NCBI GenBank assembly: GCA_029204225.1
Contig: MU835323.1
Location: 1 to 39,964, forward strand
Source: Diphasiastrum complanatum
Taxonomy: Eukaryota > Streptophyta > Lycopodiopsida > Lycopodiales > Lycopodiaceae
Reading direction: 5' to 3'
DNA: 39,964 nucleotides
Part shown: in pieces, positions 1 through 10,495 of the stretch
Layout of the letters: each line of letters starts with the position of its first letter
Numbering within the stretch: position 1 is the first letter of the stretch
Made by a program: the position numbers and the translations under genes
The notes under the pieces: model-generated
What the model was told of the DNA's origin: nothing
The model's database searches: none
The model's input: the letters and a program-made list of their open reading frames with translations, nothing else

Positions 1-640
1 CTATCATTACAACTTATAATTATGTCCAAACTCCATTGTCTAGCAATAAATATTGTCTAGAATGAATCAATGCAAATTTGGTGGAGACAATTCTCAAAAT
101 CTCCAAGCTAGAGTGGGCCCTAAACATGCTCAGCACTCTCAATCTCTTGGTGACAGACCTCACCAAGAACCTCGTCGTATCAACAACCTCCTTAATCCAT
201 GGTATTTCAGCAATGTCCTCGAAAAGGAGGTCCAAGAAGTGTGCAACACATGGTGTCCAAAATATGTGGGGATGGGCCATTTTCAGTGAAAACTTGTACA
301 CTGCACAATATTGGACATGATAAGTAATAAGTATTCAAATTCAATAGTCAACAATTAGCAAAGAGCACTAAGTAGTAAGTTCTTGGGAGGGACAAGACTT
401 GGGACTTAGTTAATACAAGCACAACATTCATTGGCCCCACCTCCTCCATATACTCTCCAATCACTGATGTTCTTGCCTCGAAGGTGTCGATGCTCGATAA
501 CATTGTGCCCAAGTAGGAAGACATCAATGTGTTCAAAATGTGTTTCTTCCTTGCATCACTCCAACCATTTGACATGATAATATACACAAACCTACTTCCA
601 GAAATCCATTTCCCAAATTTCAAAAATGAATCATATGTTA
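1..640 (-). pseudogene. hAT-type transposase remnant (DUF659 region followed by RNase H-like core)
   Basis: Reading the minus strand, 623-348 gives a DUF659-like stretch (YIIMSNGWSDARKKHILNTL, then an SSIDTF piece and EEVGPMNVVLVLT). 301-20 gives the segment that normally follows in plant hAT transposases (HIFWTPCVAHFLDLLFEDI, then PWIKEVV). The order matches the family, but the two parts are in different frames separated by about 45 bases, and the DNA-binding BED finger and C-terminal dimerisation region are absent. The C-terminal end would lie beyond base 1. A functional protein of this family would bind element ends and catalyse cut-and-paste transposition in the nucleus; this copy cannot. 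Family assignment rests on remembered consensus and is fairly secure; the exact subfamily is not known. Confidence 0.8.
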
Positions 641-753
641 GTTATTATGAGCCATGAGTCATAAGTTAACTATCATGAGACATAATCATAATCTAAAGAC
701 TATTAAATTCAAAGTTGCAACATTTACAAAATGTAAATCGTAATACTAAAGTG

Positions 754-879
754 AAAAAGGCATACTTGGTCCATGAATTCTCGATACCCTTGCTTTGCAA
801 AGTACTCATCAATTCGGCTATACCAAGCCCTTGGCACTTGCTTGAGTCCATACAAGGCTTTTCTAAGCTTGCAAATCAA
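754..879 (-). pseudogene. Ty1-copia reverse transcriptase fragment
   Basis: The minus strand encodes LICKLRKALYGLKQVPRAWY followed by SRIDEYFAKQGY, the highly conserved copia reverse transcriptase block just before the YVDD catalytic region. Only about 42 codons survive. The fragment is cut off on the plus side by a T-rich run at 883-895 leading into the minisatellite, and on the other side by unrelated AT-rich DNA. It keeps canonical residues, unlike the altered RT of the element at 28677-33450, so it comes from a different copia lineage. It is a pseudogene scrap. Confidence 0.85.
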
Positions 880-984
880 ATGCTTTTTTTTTTTCAAACT
901 CTAAGGTGTTGCGAAGATGGTGGTTCGGTCGAAATGGCAATCAGAGGATTCGTTTGAAAGCTCTGTGTTTTGGTGTGGATTTGG

Positions 985-1625
985 TCCGGTTGAGATGGTG
1001 AGCAACTCCTTCGGTGGAGATCGGACCCAAAACCTTCGGGTCGAGATGTGATTCGCTTCCTTCAGTCGAGATTTGATATAAACCCTTCGCTCGAGATTTG
1101 ATCGCTTCCTTCTGTCGAGATTTGATCGAAACCCTTCGGTCGAGATTTGATCGCTTCCTTCAGTTGAGATTTGATCGAAACCCTTTGATCGAGATTTGAT
1201 TGAAACCCTTTGGTCGAGATTTGATCATAACCCTTAGGTCGAGATTTGATCGCTTCCTTCGGTCGATATTTGATTGAGACCCTTCGATCGAGATTTGATC
1301 GCTTCCTTCGGTCGAGATTTGATCGAAACCCTTCGGTCGAGATTTCAGCTAAAGCCTCCGGTTGAGATTTGAAAGATAGCTCCGGTTGAGATTTCACAGA
1401 GGGGCTCCGGTAGAGATTTTACAAGGGGCTCCGGTTGAGGGGTTTTGGTTGAAATTTCACAAGGGGCTCCGGTTGAGATTTCACAGAGGGGCTCCGGTTG
1501 CGATTTCAAAGAGGGGCTCCGGTTGAGTTTTCACAGAGGGGCTCCGGTTGAGTTTTCACAAAGGGGCTCCGGTTGAGATGTCACAAAGGGGCTCCGGTTG
1601 AGATGTCACAGAGGGGCTCCGGTGA
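985..1625. repeat. 24-25 bp minisatellite in two sequence phases
   Basis: This is a tandem array with a recurring gagattt core. From about 985 to 1375 the unit is roughly gagatttgatcg plus cttccttcggtc or aaacccttcggtc (24 or 25 bases). From about 1376 to 1625 the unit changes to gagatttcacagaggggctc followed by cggtt (25 bases). I count roughly 15 units of the first type and 10 of the second, with point variation among units. On the minus strand the 24-base units give an open frame of 8-residue repeats (SNLDRR-like), which is a consequence of unit length and not evidence of a gene. Confidence 0.9.
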
Positions 1626-2230
1626 AACCGTGGAGAAGAAAGGCCGTCGGTAGGACGTCTGCAGGAGCGTGAGAGCTCTGTGTTAAAATTGTCGCAGGAG
1701 CGTCTGGACTTGGCGTTGAATGAAGTGCAGCTCTGTTAGTGTGTTTGCTAACAATGAGGCAGCCAACGGATTTACGAGTGTATCAGCCAGTGGATTTGGG
1801 CAATGATGTAGCCAGTGATGTGGCTCTCTCCAGTTTATAGAAACTCAGATGTGTGGACAGATTGGGAGTTTGTTTGCAGAGATCTGAGCGGGGACAATGT
1901 TGCAGCTCTTATGGATTTAGAATGCATTGGAGTTCAAGTGGCAACGGTGTCAAATGTTGACAGATCCCCTGCTCCAGAGATCTGTTTACTGATTCTTTGT
2001 TTACTTCTTAGTTTCAGAACCATTTCCTGCCTGTTACCAGGCTCGTTTTGGGCATTACTTGGCTGTTTTCTTATTTGTTACAATGCCCAGGCCAGGCAGA
2101 AACGGACTGAATATCATTGTAGTATGGTCCTGCCTGTTAGAGGACACTCAAGGTCGTTCTCTCTTGAAAGCACTCACATTCAAACAGAGATGCAAGCCAT
2201 GAACATTCATTTACAGATCAACAGGCAGCC
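1626..2230. other. Unassigned sequence after the minisatellite
   Basis: A 140-codon open frame runs at 1815-2237 on the plus strand, with a hydrophobic middle (ICLLILCLLLSF), but I recognise no domain and see no supporting splice sites or start context. It may be untranslated or leader sequence of the transposon debris around it. Confidence 0.3.
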
Positions 2231-2239
2231 CAGATAAAC

Positions 2240-2960
2240 ATTCAATAGTTTCTACAGCTACCTACTCTAAAAACGAACTGAATCAGATCCTACACATTAC
2301 TAAAATTGAGCTACACTTGGATAAATCCACAAAGCTAAAACAAGAACTACAGTATTTTAGAGGTCCAAAAATCAAGAAACCAACTAGTCTTTTGATTCTT
2401 GGACATCCCAAGAACATCAAGAACTAGAATGTTGGAGGAAATGCAAGATTTATACCACATTTCTAGCCTGTTTAGTTTACTTGAATGATGATTCCTACAA
2501 TAATCCCCAAACAAGAAATGAAAACTAATCCACAACTAGGAAAGCAAGAAAACTAATCCACTCTAAGTCCACAACCACACACAATATGAATGGAAGGGCA
2601 TGATCATAGGGGTATCACTCAAGAAAACCATCATGATCAAGGAGCTTAGTGTAGCATCAAACTCATGGAAAATCTTCTTATTAAGCATGGAGTAGACAAT
2701 GCAAGAAGCTCCTCTTCACAAAAAGGGAGTCTCTTAAATAAGCAAGAGAGCTCCTTAGGTGGCATCCTATTGGAATTTCCACATTTCACCAATTACAAGT
2801 GGAATAATGCTCTCCACTAGAGGTCACCATCAAAAGGTGGCTCGCTCTACTTTCTTTAAGAGGAGTCTACTTGCATTTATTACATTTGCCTAGAAATACT
2901 AGTTCCTACATGGTCATTCCATCTTTCGGGATTCACTATGAGGTTTACACAGTTCTTGCT
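2240..2960 (-). mobile_element. Possible LTR-like segment, minus orientation
   Basis: There is no coding frame. On the minus strand a TATA-like ttatttaag sits at about 2733-2741, followed by pyrimidine-rich sequence, as in plant LTR promoters. The gypsy integrase tail at 3043-3290 (minus) lies immediately upstream in that orientation, so a 3' LTR would be expected here. No second copy is present in the window, so boundaries and identity are inferred only. Confidence 0.3.
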
Positions 2961-3042
2961 TGTCATTACTACTAGAATTCCTCGGCTCTCATACTCGGCT
3001 CTCAGTCTTCGTTAGTCTCGTCTTCTCAGAGACCTCCTCGGT

Positions 3043-3290
3043 CTAAGGTGAGAGGTGCTCTTGAGTTGCTCTGTCCAAGTATCTTAAGGATTCGTTAGAA
3101 TCAGCCAACAAATAAAAATCATCGCATGCCTTAGAAGTAGGTGGAAGTTGAACACGATAAGAGATGGGACTTGATTTTTCTAAAATGCAAAAAGGACCAT
3201 GATATGTGCAGCTAATTACTTAGACATTGAAAAGTAAAAAGTGAGCTTGTTTAGTAGAATGATTAACAACAACATGACCTTGTTGGGATA
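3043..3290 (-). pseudogene. Ty3-gypsy integrase C-terminal remnant
   Basis: On the minus strand one frame reads through a run containing YHGPFCILEKSSPISYRVQL followed by PP and ends at a TAG at 3043-3045. This matches the GPF.ILE....YR..LP block near the end of gypsy integrases. One internal stop lies about 10 codons before the block. About 80 codons are visible and the rest of pol is missing. This part of the protein normally helps DNA binding and target choice; here it is a relic. Confidence 0.6.
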
Positions 3291-3400
3291 GCTTGTAAGT
3301 ACTTGGAGTTAGTAGCAAGTACGAAATTGTAGTAGACTATTTAGATTCTAGAATTTGAAATAGATCGAGTATGATGTATCTATTGGATTATCAATTTATT

Positions 3401-3687
3401 CTATTATTACAACTTATAATTATGTCCAAACTCCATTGTCTAGCAATAAATATTGTCTAGAATGAATCAATGCAAATTTGGTGGAGACAATTCTAAAAAT
3501 CTCCAAGCTAGAGTGGGCCCTAAACATGCTCATCACTCTCAATCTCTTGGTGACAGACCTCACCAAGAACCTCGTCGTATCAACAACCTCCTTGATCCAT
3601 GATGGTATTTTAGCAATGTCCTCGAAAAGGAGGTCCAAGAAGTGTGCAACACATGGTGTCCAAAATATGTGGGAATGGGCCATTTTC
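3401..3687 (-). pseudogene. Second copy of hAT transposase core fragment
   Basis: The bases match 1-283 at an offset of about 3400 with only a handful of substitutions and one 3-base insertion (gat near 3601). The minus-strand product starts MAHSHIFWTPCVAHFLDLLF and continues KIPSWIKEVV. Homology stops abruptly at about 3687, where copy 1 continues toward DUF659 and this copy passes into unrelated sequence. This is either a truncated second insertion or a local duplication broken by a later insertion. Confidence 0.85.
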
Positions 3688-4451
3688 CATCACTTGCGGA
3701 TCAGGCTCGTGCTCTTGCTGCACTTGTTGATTCCTCTACATCAGATGTTCTTCTAGATGTTGATCCACCAGGGCATGCTCCTATATGAACCACTTTCTTT
3801 TGGTAGTTGGGTCTTATTTTTGTGTCAGGGAGAGTTATGGACTTGGTCCATTTACATTTACTTAACTTTATGCATAAGCAGGCTTTGGGCCCTTTTTTAT
3901 TCATTATTGACACTTAGACTTTATGGTTGGCCTTGGGCCTTATTATTCATTATTTGGACATTTGGACATATTCTTGAAGAGTGGGGGCCTTCTTGGAGAG
4001 CCACTGGAAGCTTCCTTTTTACAGCTTCCTTTAGGCTATAAGTAGGGAATCTGTGTCATTTGTTACAAGACATGGGCCTTCTCACCTTTGCTATACCCAA
4101 GGAAGACCCTCAACATGAAAAGGTTTGCATAATACCTGTGAATTTGCCCACTCCTGCTCTTTGAGTCAGCGCTTGATTGTAGAGGTATTCAACAAGTGTT
4201 TGGAAGACAAAAAGTTGCTATTAATCCACAATATTCACAGCAAACTATGAGCATTCTTCCTACACAGCAAAGCTTAGCATATATATATCTTCAACAGCGA
4301 GTTATTATTACACCAAGTCATCGATAGTACGCTTACCTTCGCTTGCAATATTGTTCACACGATTACTCTTCCAAAGGCATTCGCAAGGCCTTCTCTTCTC
4401 CAAGTAGCAACAGTCACGGTAGAGAAGAAAACCGAGAGAGCTAGAGCAAGG

Positions 4452-4453
<2 letters not shown>
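3688..4453 (+). mobile_element. Possible LTR or leader sequence, plus orientation
   Basis: A short open tail (3686-3787, SLADQARALAALVDSS and onward, then TGA) is followed by T-rich DNA with a TATA-like ctataagtaggg at about 4036-4047 and pyrimidine-rich downstream sequence. That arrangement resembles the end of a coding region followed by an LTR promoter. No matching second LTR, primer binding site or target duplication was found, so this stays tentative. Confidence 0.3.

Positions 4454-4518
<65 letters not shown>
4454..4518. repeat. (GA)n microsatellite
   Basis: About 65 bases of uninterrupted GA dinucleotides. Confidence 0.98.
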
Positions 4519-4519
<1 letters not shown>

Positions 4520-4824
4520 AGGAAGAGTAAAAGAATAGGGTTGTGTAATCTCCTTACTTATAGAAACCAGAGCACACTTAGGTGTACTGAGTGCAAGTCA
4601 ATGCTCACGGTTAGATTGAATCTCCATAATGTGCATAAATCCTGGCCATCAAAGGATTTCCAGTTTTCCCACCATTTTAAAAAAAAAAAGCTTTTTTTTG
4701 TGGGGGGTCTTCCAACCTAGTAAAGCATTTTTAGGCTCTTTCGTGAACTTGGTTTAGACAAGACATATGCTTCCAGCAAAAACTCATGGAGCCAATATAG
4801 TAGTATATGTATGCAACAGAGCCC

Positions 4825-4826
<2 letters not shown>
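4519..4826. other. Gene-free spacer between microsatellites
   Basis: I see no coding frame or recognisable element here. It holds an A-run then a T-run at about 4677-4698, and ordinary AT-rich sequence. Confidence 0.5.
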
Positions 4827-4890
<64 letters not shown>

Positions 4891-4947
4891 CAAAGGTAGT
4901 GTGTGTGATATGTGTGTGTGTGTGTGTGTGTGAAGACTCTAGAGGGA

Positions 4948-4980
<33 letters not shown>

Positions 4981-5250
4981 TAGAGTGTGTGTGATATGTG
5001 TGTGTACAAGAGAGGGAGTGTTTGTGTGTGTGCGTGTGTGAACTAGAGGGAGTGTGTGTGTGTGTGTGACCTTTGCAGTAGAGGGAGAGTGTGTGACGTG
5101 TGTGTGTGTGTGTGACGTGTGTGTGTGAAAGAGAGGGAGAGTGTGTGTGTGTGTGTGACGTGTGTGTGTGAAAGAGAGGGAGAGTGTGTGTGTGCGTGTG
5201 TGTGTGAGAATTTAGAATGAGAGGGAGTGTGTGTGTGTGTGTGTGTGTGA
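4827..5250. repeat. Compound (GA)n/(GT)n microsatellite cluster
   Basis: A pure GA tract (4827-4889) passes into a long GT-rich array to about 5250. It contains repeated blocks of the form gtgtgtgacgtgtgtgtgtg followed by aaagagagggagag. The ACGT-containing blocks recur several times, so part of the array is a higher-order tandem repeat and not a simple dinucleotide run. Confidence 0.95.
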
Positions 5251-5345
5251 GCTAGAGTGAGGTTAGAGCTTAGATTTACCGTTTTAAAAATTAGAATTAG
5301 TTTTTAATTTGAAGTTTGAATTTAATACTATTGTTTTGTTGAAGT

Positions 5346-6032
5346 TTGAAGAAGCTAAAGGAGAACGGGGAGCCCATACAGGTAATGATTAATCTGAATT
5401 CTATAGAGTCTACCATGGTCTGTCTAGAAAGTAGAGTCTACACTAAGAACCTTCAAGCTTCAAGTTTCAACGTTTAAATTTGCTAATTTTTTTTAAATCG
5501 TTTACTAGTACTAAGAATCGAAATCTTGGTTTAATTCCATAGGTTAATCCCGATGACATTGATGTGGCAAGGGTTCCAGACTTGCCACCAAGATCACAAG
5601 AGGAGGAGGATGTCTATGCTTAAACTCCATCGGGAGGCCTTAGCAGCTGCAGGTTGATTTCGATGCCCGAGTCCCCGATTCATTGCGTTATATTAGTACT
5701 TTGAAGTTTTGTAGATCTACTAGATAGTAGATACTAGATTGTAAATTGTAATTTGTAATTTGTAAGTTAAAAGTAATGTCGATCCTACGTCCTGATTCCA
5801 ATTTCCTTGTGTGCATTATGCAGGGCCCACCACTCGAGCTGTTGCGGCACGCAGGAACAGGAGAGCAGAAGAGGGTCATCTAGCAGTCTCAGACGCCTCT
5901 GAGAGTCCCACTGGCTCTAACTCAGATGAGGAATCCGTCACTGAGGGTGAGGATGAGGATGAGGAGGATGAGGGTGAGTTTGATGATGGGGAGGATGACC
6001 TTGAGCTTGAGGACATGCCAATGCCTCCATGA
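5346..6032 (+). pseudogene. hAT-type transposase 3' end: three terminal exons, frameshifted
   Basis: Three exon-like blocks joined by good GT/AG sites are visible. The first ends at 5381 (KENGEPIQ, donor cag/gtaatg). The second is 5543-5652 (acceptor ccatag; VNPDDIDVARVPDLPPRSQE, then EEDVYA). The third is 5824-6032 (acceptor atgcag; starts GPTTRAVAARRNRRAEEGHL). The last exon ends in an acidic tail (EDEDEEDEGEFDDGEDD and ELEDMPMPP) before TGA. The NPDDID stretch resembles the sequence after the dimerisation domain of plant hAT transposases, and the acidic tail is typical. Exon 2 as it stands runs into TAA at 5621-5623; a different frame (LHREALAAA) joins exon 3 in phase, so a one-base shift inside exon 2 has broken it. 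Orientation is opposite to the hAT pieces at 1-640. Confidence 0.6.
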
Positions 6033-7040
6033 AGACAGCGTCCGAGGCGGGCAGCTAGAGCCTAGATGGGGGGGGGAGGGGCACTCACTGCTTAGTACGC
6101 ACAGATGATAGTGGCATACTCTACGCTCTAGCATAGTTGTTATACATATGACTTCAGACTCATGGGGCCTCAGACTTGAGCCTTGAGGCCAAGCTTGACA
6201 CTCTTGTTATTTATGCTTTTACTTTGAAGACTAAAGTTTAAACTTTTTTCGTAGACCGGTCAAATTCGCGAGGGTACCAACTTGGATTTACTGGACTATC
6301 AGGAACCATCACCAGGGACTCTTGAATTGTAATTTGTAATTTGTTAGTAGTCATTGGTCAGTGCATTCTAAAGTTTATAACTTTACTGTTTATAATTTCT
6401 GAAAGTTCTTTGATGTTTGAGACTGTGCCATGTTGCGTGCATAGAGGTGTGATTGTTCATTGTTGACACGTTAATAGTTATCGAGTACCTATTACCATGT
6501 GGCAAATTGCAATGGGCATGCAAACCCTCACGAGCCAAACTTCTTGTTCTCTTAGGTACTAGTACTAAGTTAGTAGTAAGTACTTACAAGTTACAAGACT
6601 CTAAAGATGATGATGGTCGTGTCTTTGCATACTTCCTGGGACTTGAATACACCTGTACTATGTAGGTTGTGACTTAAGCATGTTGCATGATTTCTCAAGG
6701 GCCATAAGCTTTGAAGTTTGTACTGGCAATGGGCAAGAATAGATTCTCGCAACCTACTAACCTATCCATGACAATATCAATAATTGACTGAGGAAAGTGA
6801 CCATAGTCACCATACGTAGCTTCTCCTCTTGAAATTGCATTCTCTAGAGCATTCTCATGAAATTGGATGTATCTACTTGGTACTAGACTTTCTATGACAT
6901 GTGTAAACCCCAAAAACCCTCAAAAACACATTTTCATTAAAAAAAAAAAAACAAAAATAAATTTCCCATTTCGAACCTGAACTAGCCGTTTCATACGTGT
7001 TTTGAAATGACGTACGAAACGCCCATGGAACATTGGTACC
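6033..7040. other. Transposon-flank sequence without a supported gene
   Basis: 6033-6440 is probably the 3' flank of the hAT remnant, including a G-run at 6068-6076. A 72-codon minus frame at 6695-6913 (MGFTHVIESLVPSRYIQFHE onward) is unidentified. An A-run lies at 6939-6950. Confidence 0.35.
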
Positions 7041-7440
7041 ATCCACCAAATGTGGATTCGGGCTATTGTGAATAGATCAAGTCCCTTTTTGAAAGGGAAG
7101 ATAATCCAGAACATGCATTTGCTTCTAAGAAGAAGCAAAACTTTTAGAAGAAAGGCAAAGACAAGGGGAAGAACTCCAAGCAAAAATTGGAGTATCAAGT
7201 GCCCAAGTTACAGAGACAAGCAACAATTCCTCATCTACACCCAAGAGTAAGGGCAACTGCAACCATTGTGGCAAGCATGAACATTTCTCTTTTGAATGCC
7301 AAAAGAAGTAGAGTGATTAAAAGAAAGGAAAGAACCAGCTCGATCATGTCGTTGATAAAGTTGTAGAAGAAGAGCAAACACCCCCCACTAGGAAGACCAG
7401 GATGAGGACCTAGTTATAGTTCATAGTCTAGAATTAGGTC
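7041..7440 (+). pseudogene. Retrotransposon gag fragment with CCHC zinc knuckle
   Basis: In plus frame, 7237-7311 encodes TPKSKGNCNHCGKHEHFSFE followed by CQKK and a stop. CNHCGKHEHFSFEC is a perfect C-X2-C-X4-H-X4-C nucleocapsid knuckle. Upstream, lysine-rich residues (KKGKDKGKNSKQK) occur in a neighbouring frame, as expected for the basic region before a knuckle, so at least one frameshift is present. Downstream a short VDKVVEEEQ piece precedes another stop. A functional gag would package element RNA in virus-like particles; this is a relic. Confidence 0.65.
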
Positions 7441-7682
7441 AAGACTCGATATTTCACGGTTCTTGCAAAAGAAGACCACATAACTCCCCAAAGGTTGGGA
7501 GTCTTTCCCTAGCTGAAAGGGACATCACATAATCTTCATATTTGAATGATAAACTATTCAAGACTACATTGAAGCAAGCTGGTCCATAAGGTTTTGACCG
7601 TTGTAATGTGCTAATTGTTGCACCTACCTCCATCTCTACAAGTAAATAAGCCTGGCTGAATCCACTATCTCAAACATAGACC
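7441..7682. other. Spacer between two gag scraps
   Basis: I see no coding or structural signal here. Confidence 0.4.
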
Positions 7683-7919
7683 TCAAAATTCCCAAGCTTC
7701 CACCACATTCCTTGCATTGCAGATGTGTGAAATAACGTTGTCTTTGACAAAAAGATTGATCACCCTATCTGCCTTCTTTCTTCTACTTATATAGTCCTTC
7801 AAATCAGGTTCAGATGTAGGTACAAGCTCAATGAGCAAAGACGCTTCACTTGATAGCGTTGTGGTCATAAGGCATAGAATTAGCTTGTTGGTGGAAGACA
7901 CAAACTCAAGATGCATCAT
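7683..7919 (-). pseudogene. Copia-type gag (UBN2-like) fragment
   Basis: The minus-strand frame includes DLKDYISRRKKADRVINLF, then VKDNVISHICNARNVVEAWE. This has the spacing of the plant copia gag core, in which a D..A...I...L.D......A..A.E.W pattern is conserved. About 78 codons remain. It lies opposite to the gag fragment at 7041-7440, so the two are separate insertions. Moderate confidence, based on pattern only. Confidence 0.45.
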
Positions 7920-9094
7920 GTCATTGTTTTTCTAATGGTAGGCATTTCAATAAGCTATTTTTCATGTTACGCTTTGTCCAAATGGTTAAAAGGATCGCTA
8001 AGGTGCTGCAAAGACATCTGCAGATGGGCCATAGGATATTTCAAAAGCGAAAGTGAGGATTCTAATTAGAAATGGGACTGACCAATAAGACATTGGCATT
8101 GGTAACTACAGAATTGGATGTTATCAATGCCATAGAGAGGACTAATATCCATGCCATAAGCTTACAATTAATATACCTGTACTTCAAGTAGAGTTACATG
8201 CTCATATCATGATCAATATATTAAGCAACCTCTACAACACCTCTTCATTCAAGATGACACATTAAGTAGGGGCTACCTTTGTACACATGACCTTGAATAT
8301 TATGATTTCATTAATGGTGCTACTGAGGCAGCCATGCGATTGATTACATATGCTATTCTACCTTATGCATTGGCAAAGCTAGTTGTTCTTGCTCATGATT
8401 GACATAAATTGTCTATTCAAATAGCAACGGATCTCTGTACACATCTGGATCCCTTCATGTATCCATTTAGTTAGCATTCCTAATTTATATAATTAGCTTT
8501 GGATGCTTTTAATAAACTTATTGTTGAAGTTGGTCCACATTCTTGGCTCCAAATTGCTTAGGATAGTTGTGGCTAAATGGGAAAAAAAAATTGTTCATTT
8601 TCTATTGTGGCAATCTGTTCAACATATGCATTTTGTGACCAATTCTACAATATCGAATATAGTACCCTCTTTGACATATGCGTTTTCTTAGTAGCTACAT
8701 ATTCCATAGCGACTATTCAATTTTATGTTTAGTATACACAATATTATGTTAAATGTTGTGAATAGATAATATGCACATGGTCCCATTGATCACTGTAGAA
8801 AGCTTCCAGTGACTCACTGGCTTCCTTGTTGGGTGTCACACCCCTAGTCTGGTAGCTTCTTGGAAGATTCCATAAGGGCCTCCGGGCTAGTATACTTAGA
8901 CTCTCCACTAGTCATTCTTTATGGTTATAATGCTTATGAGAGTATCTTTGAAAAGATGGTTAGCAATGTTCGTTTGTAGACGGACGGACACATTAATAAT
9001 TTTTTTATTGTATGGTATACTCTGTAGGCATTTCATTTACTATCTGATCAGCATCCTATTGTCTATTGCTCTTTATGTAATGCCATTATTTGTG
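7920..9094. other. Gene-free AT-rich sequence
   Basis: Only short chance frames occur. Some words at 8240-8700 look coding-like on the plus strand but are interrupted by stops, and I recognise no family. Confidence 0.4.
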
Positions 9095-9454
9095 ATAACG
9101 GTTTACAACTCTCAACCATCCAAACGCGCTTTTGATCTCTCTTCGTGGTGTTTTTGTTGACAAATCACCACCACAAGGCACCCAAAAGATGTCAAAAGCC
9201 CACTCAAGTAGGCTCATAGGTTTCCTCAATTGACAGATTCACTGCAATTGTAACTTCACTAATTCCATCTCATTTTCATTTACGAAATCTAAAATCTACT
9301 ATAACGGTTTACAACTCTCAACCATCCAAACGCGCTTTTGATCTCTCTTCGTGGTGTTTTTGTTGACACATAGGTTTCCTCAATTGACAGATTCATTGCA
9401 ATTGTATCTTCACCAATTCCATCTCATTTTCATTTACAAAATCTAAAATCTACT
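9095..9454. repeat. Imperfect tandem duplication A-x-B-A'-B'
   Basis: Block A (9095-9162, begins ataacggtttacaactctca) recurs as A' (9301-9368). Block B (9215-9300, begins cataggtttcctcaattgac) recurs as B' (9369-9454). A and A' appear identical over 68 bases, while B and B' differ at a few sites. About 52 bases present between A and B (9163-9214) are absent between A' and B'. This is a duplication of about 206 bases with a deletion in one copy, or an insertion in the other. Confidence 0.9.
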
Positions 9455-10495
9455 AATGTCCGGCTTGTTTGCTAACAGGTAAAAGCTAAGTCATGAAACT
9501 GCATTGGTTGATCCGGAGAATTAAAATCACAAAGGTCCTGGGCTGCTTCCAAGGTCATAGAACAAGGCCATACACGTCCTATATCAGAAGACATTAGCAA
9601 GTGCAGGTCAATTCGCATAGTGAAAGAACTTGAAAGCTTCCGACTACGAGTGTAATTTATCAAGATTGCTCATAGCACCTGCCACTAACCAAGCTTTTTG
9701 TGATAAGCTCCAACACATCCTTCGGAGCCAACTTTCCTTGCTCTCTTCAGTTTTTTTGTGAGATAATCAAACATGACACTACTTATTGTAAAATCACTAC
9801 GTACAAGGCCTATCACTGAGCACAGGCCCAAAGCAGTCGTGATGTTGACGATGATTCTAAGGACAAGGAGGAGATCACAAAGAACTGTGAGTGATGGCTA
9901 GTAGGATGATGATGATGATCTCAAGGAGCAGCCGTGGGACCATGACCATCAAAGAGGGCTAGGAGGATATTATAGCATAGCTGCAATAGATTCAAATTTT
10001 GGATCCAGCTAGACTGTATGGATTAGAGATTTACATCGTGATCCAAATTTAACAGCACATGAAGTATTCAAAGTGATGTATGTATCATGAGCACTTTATA
10101 CTTGATCTCAGTAGTTACATGATGATTGTTCACTGAATTAAGGATATTTGGAACCTATTGTATAAATTATAATTTTAGGAACTACTTGATGTACATACAT
10201 TGTCAGATGTTGGTATACTGCTCGATATTGGCTAAATGTAGGTGCTTTTTGAATGTCAAAAAAAATTTGCTCTTTCAAGTAATCCAATTTTTTACAAATT
10301 GAACCAGCAGAGATTCAGTTCGACCACTCATCCTAAATCACAAGGACACTTTGATCTGAACTTGCAATTTCTTCCACACTTTAAAAGCATGTGACAAAGA
10401 TTCTGAATGGGTCATAAAAGTAAAATTCATGGACTTCAGTTGAACAAGAGCATTAATGCTTCAAGATTGTACAGAAAAAGGTAAATTGCAAATAC
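9455..10495. other. Sequence downstream of the phosphatase exon; no further exon seen
   Basis: If the exon at 10496-10702 is active, this is intron. I looked on the minus strand for the next expected phosphatase block (GDNFYD) and the GNHD block and found neither. A 63-codon minus frame at 9472-9663 is unidentified. A small GAT run lies near 9907-9920. Confidence 0.4.

Noticed and set aside
1062-1397. 111-codon minus-strand frame made of SNLDRR-like repeats
   Set aside because: It is produced by the 24-base minisatellite unit being a multiple of three; it has no start context or domain.
4731-5009. Ser/Leu and Arg/Glu repeat frames over GA and GT tracts
   Set aside because: Pure microsatellite translation.
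9472-9663. Second phosphatase exon candidate on the minus strand
   Set aside because: No GDNFYD, GNHD or GHH motif in any frame; the sequence matches nothing known to me.
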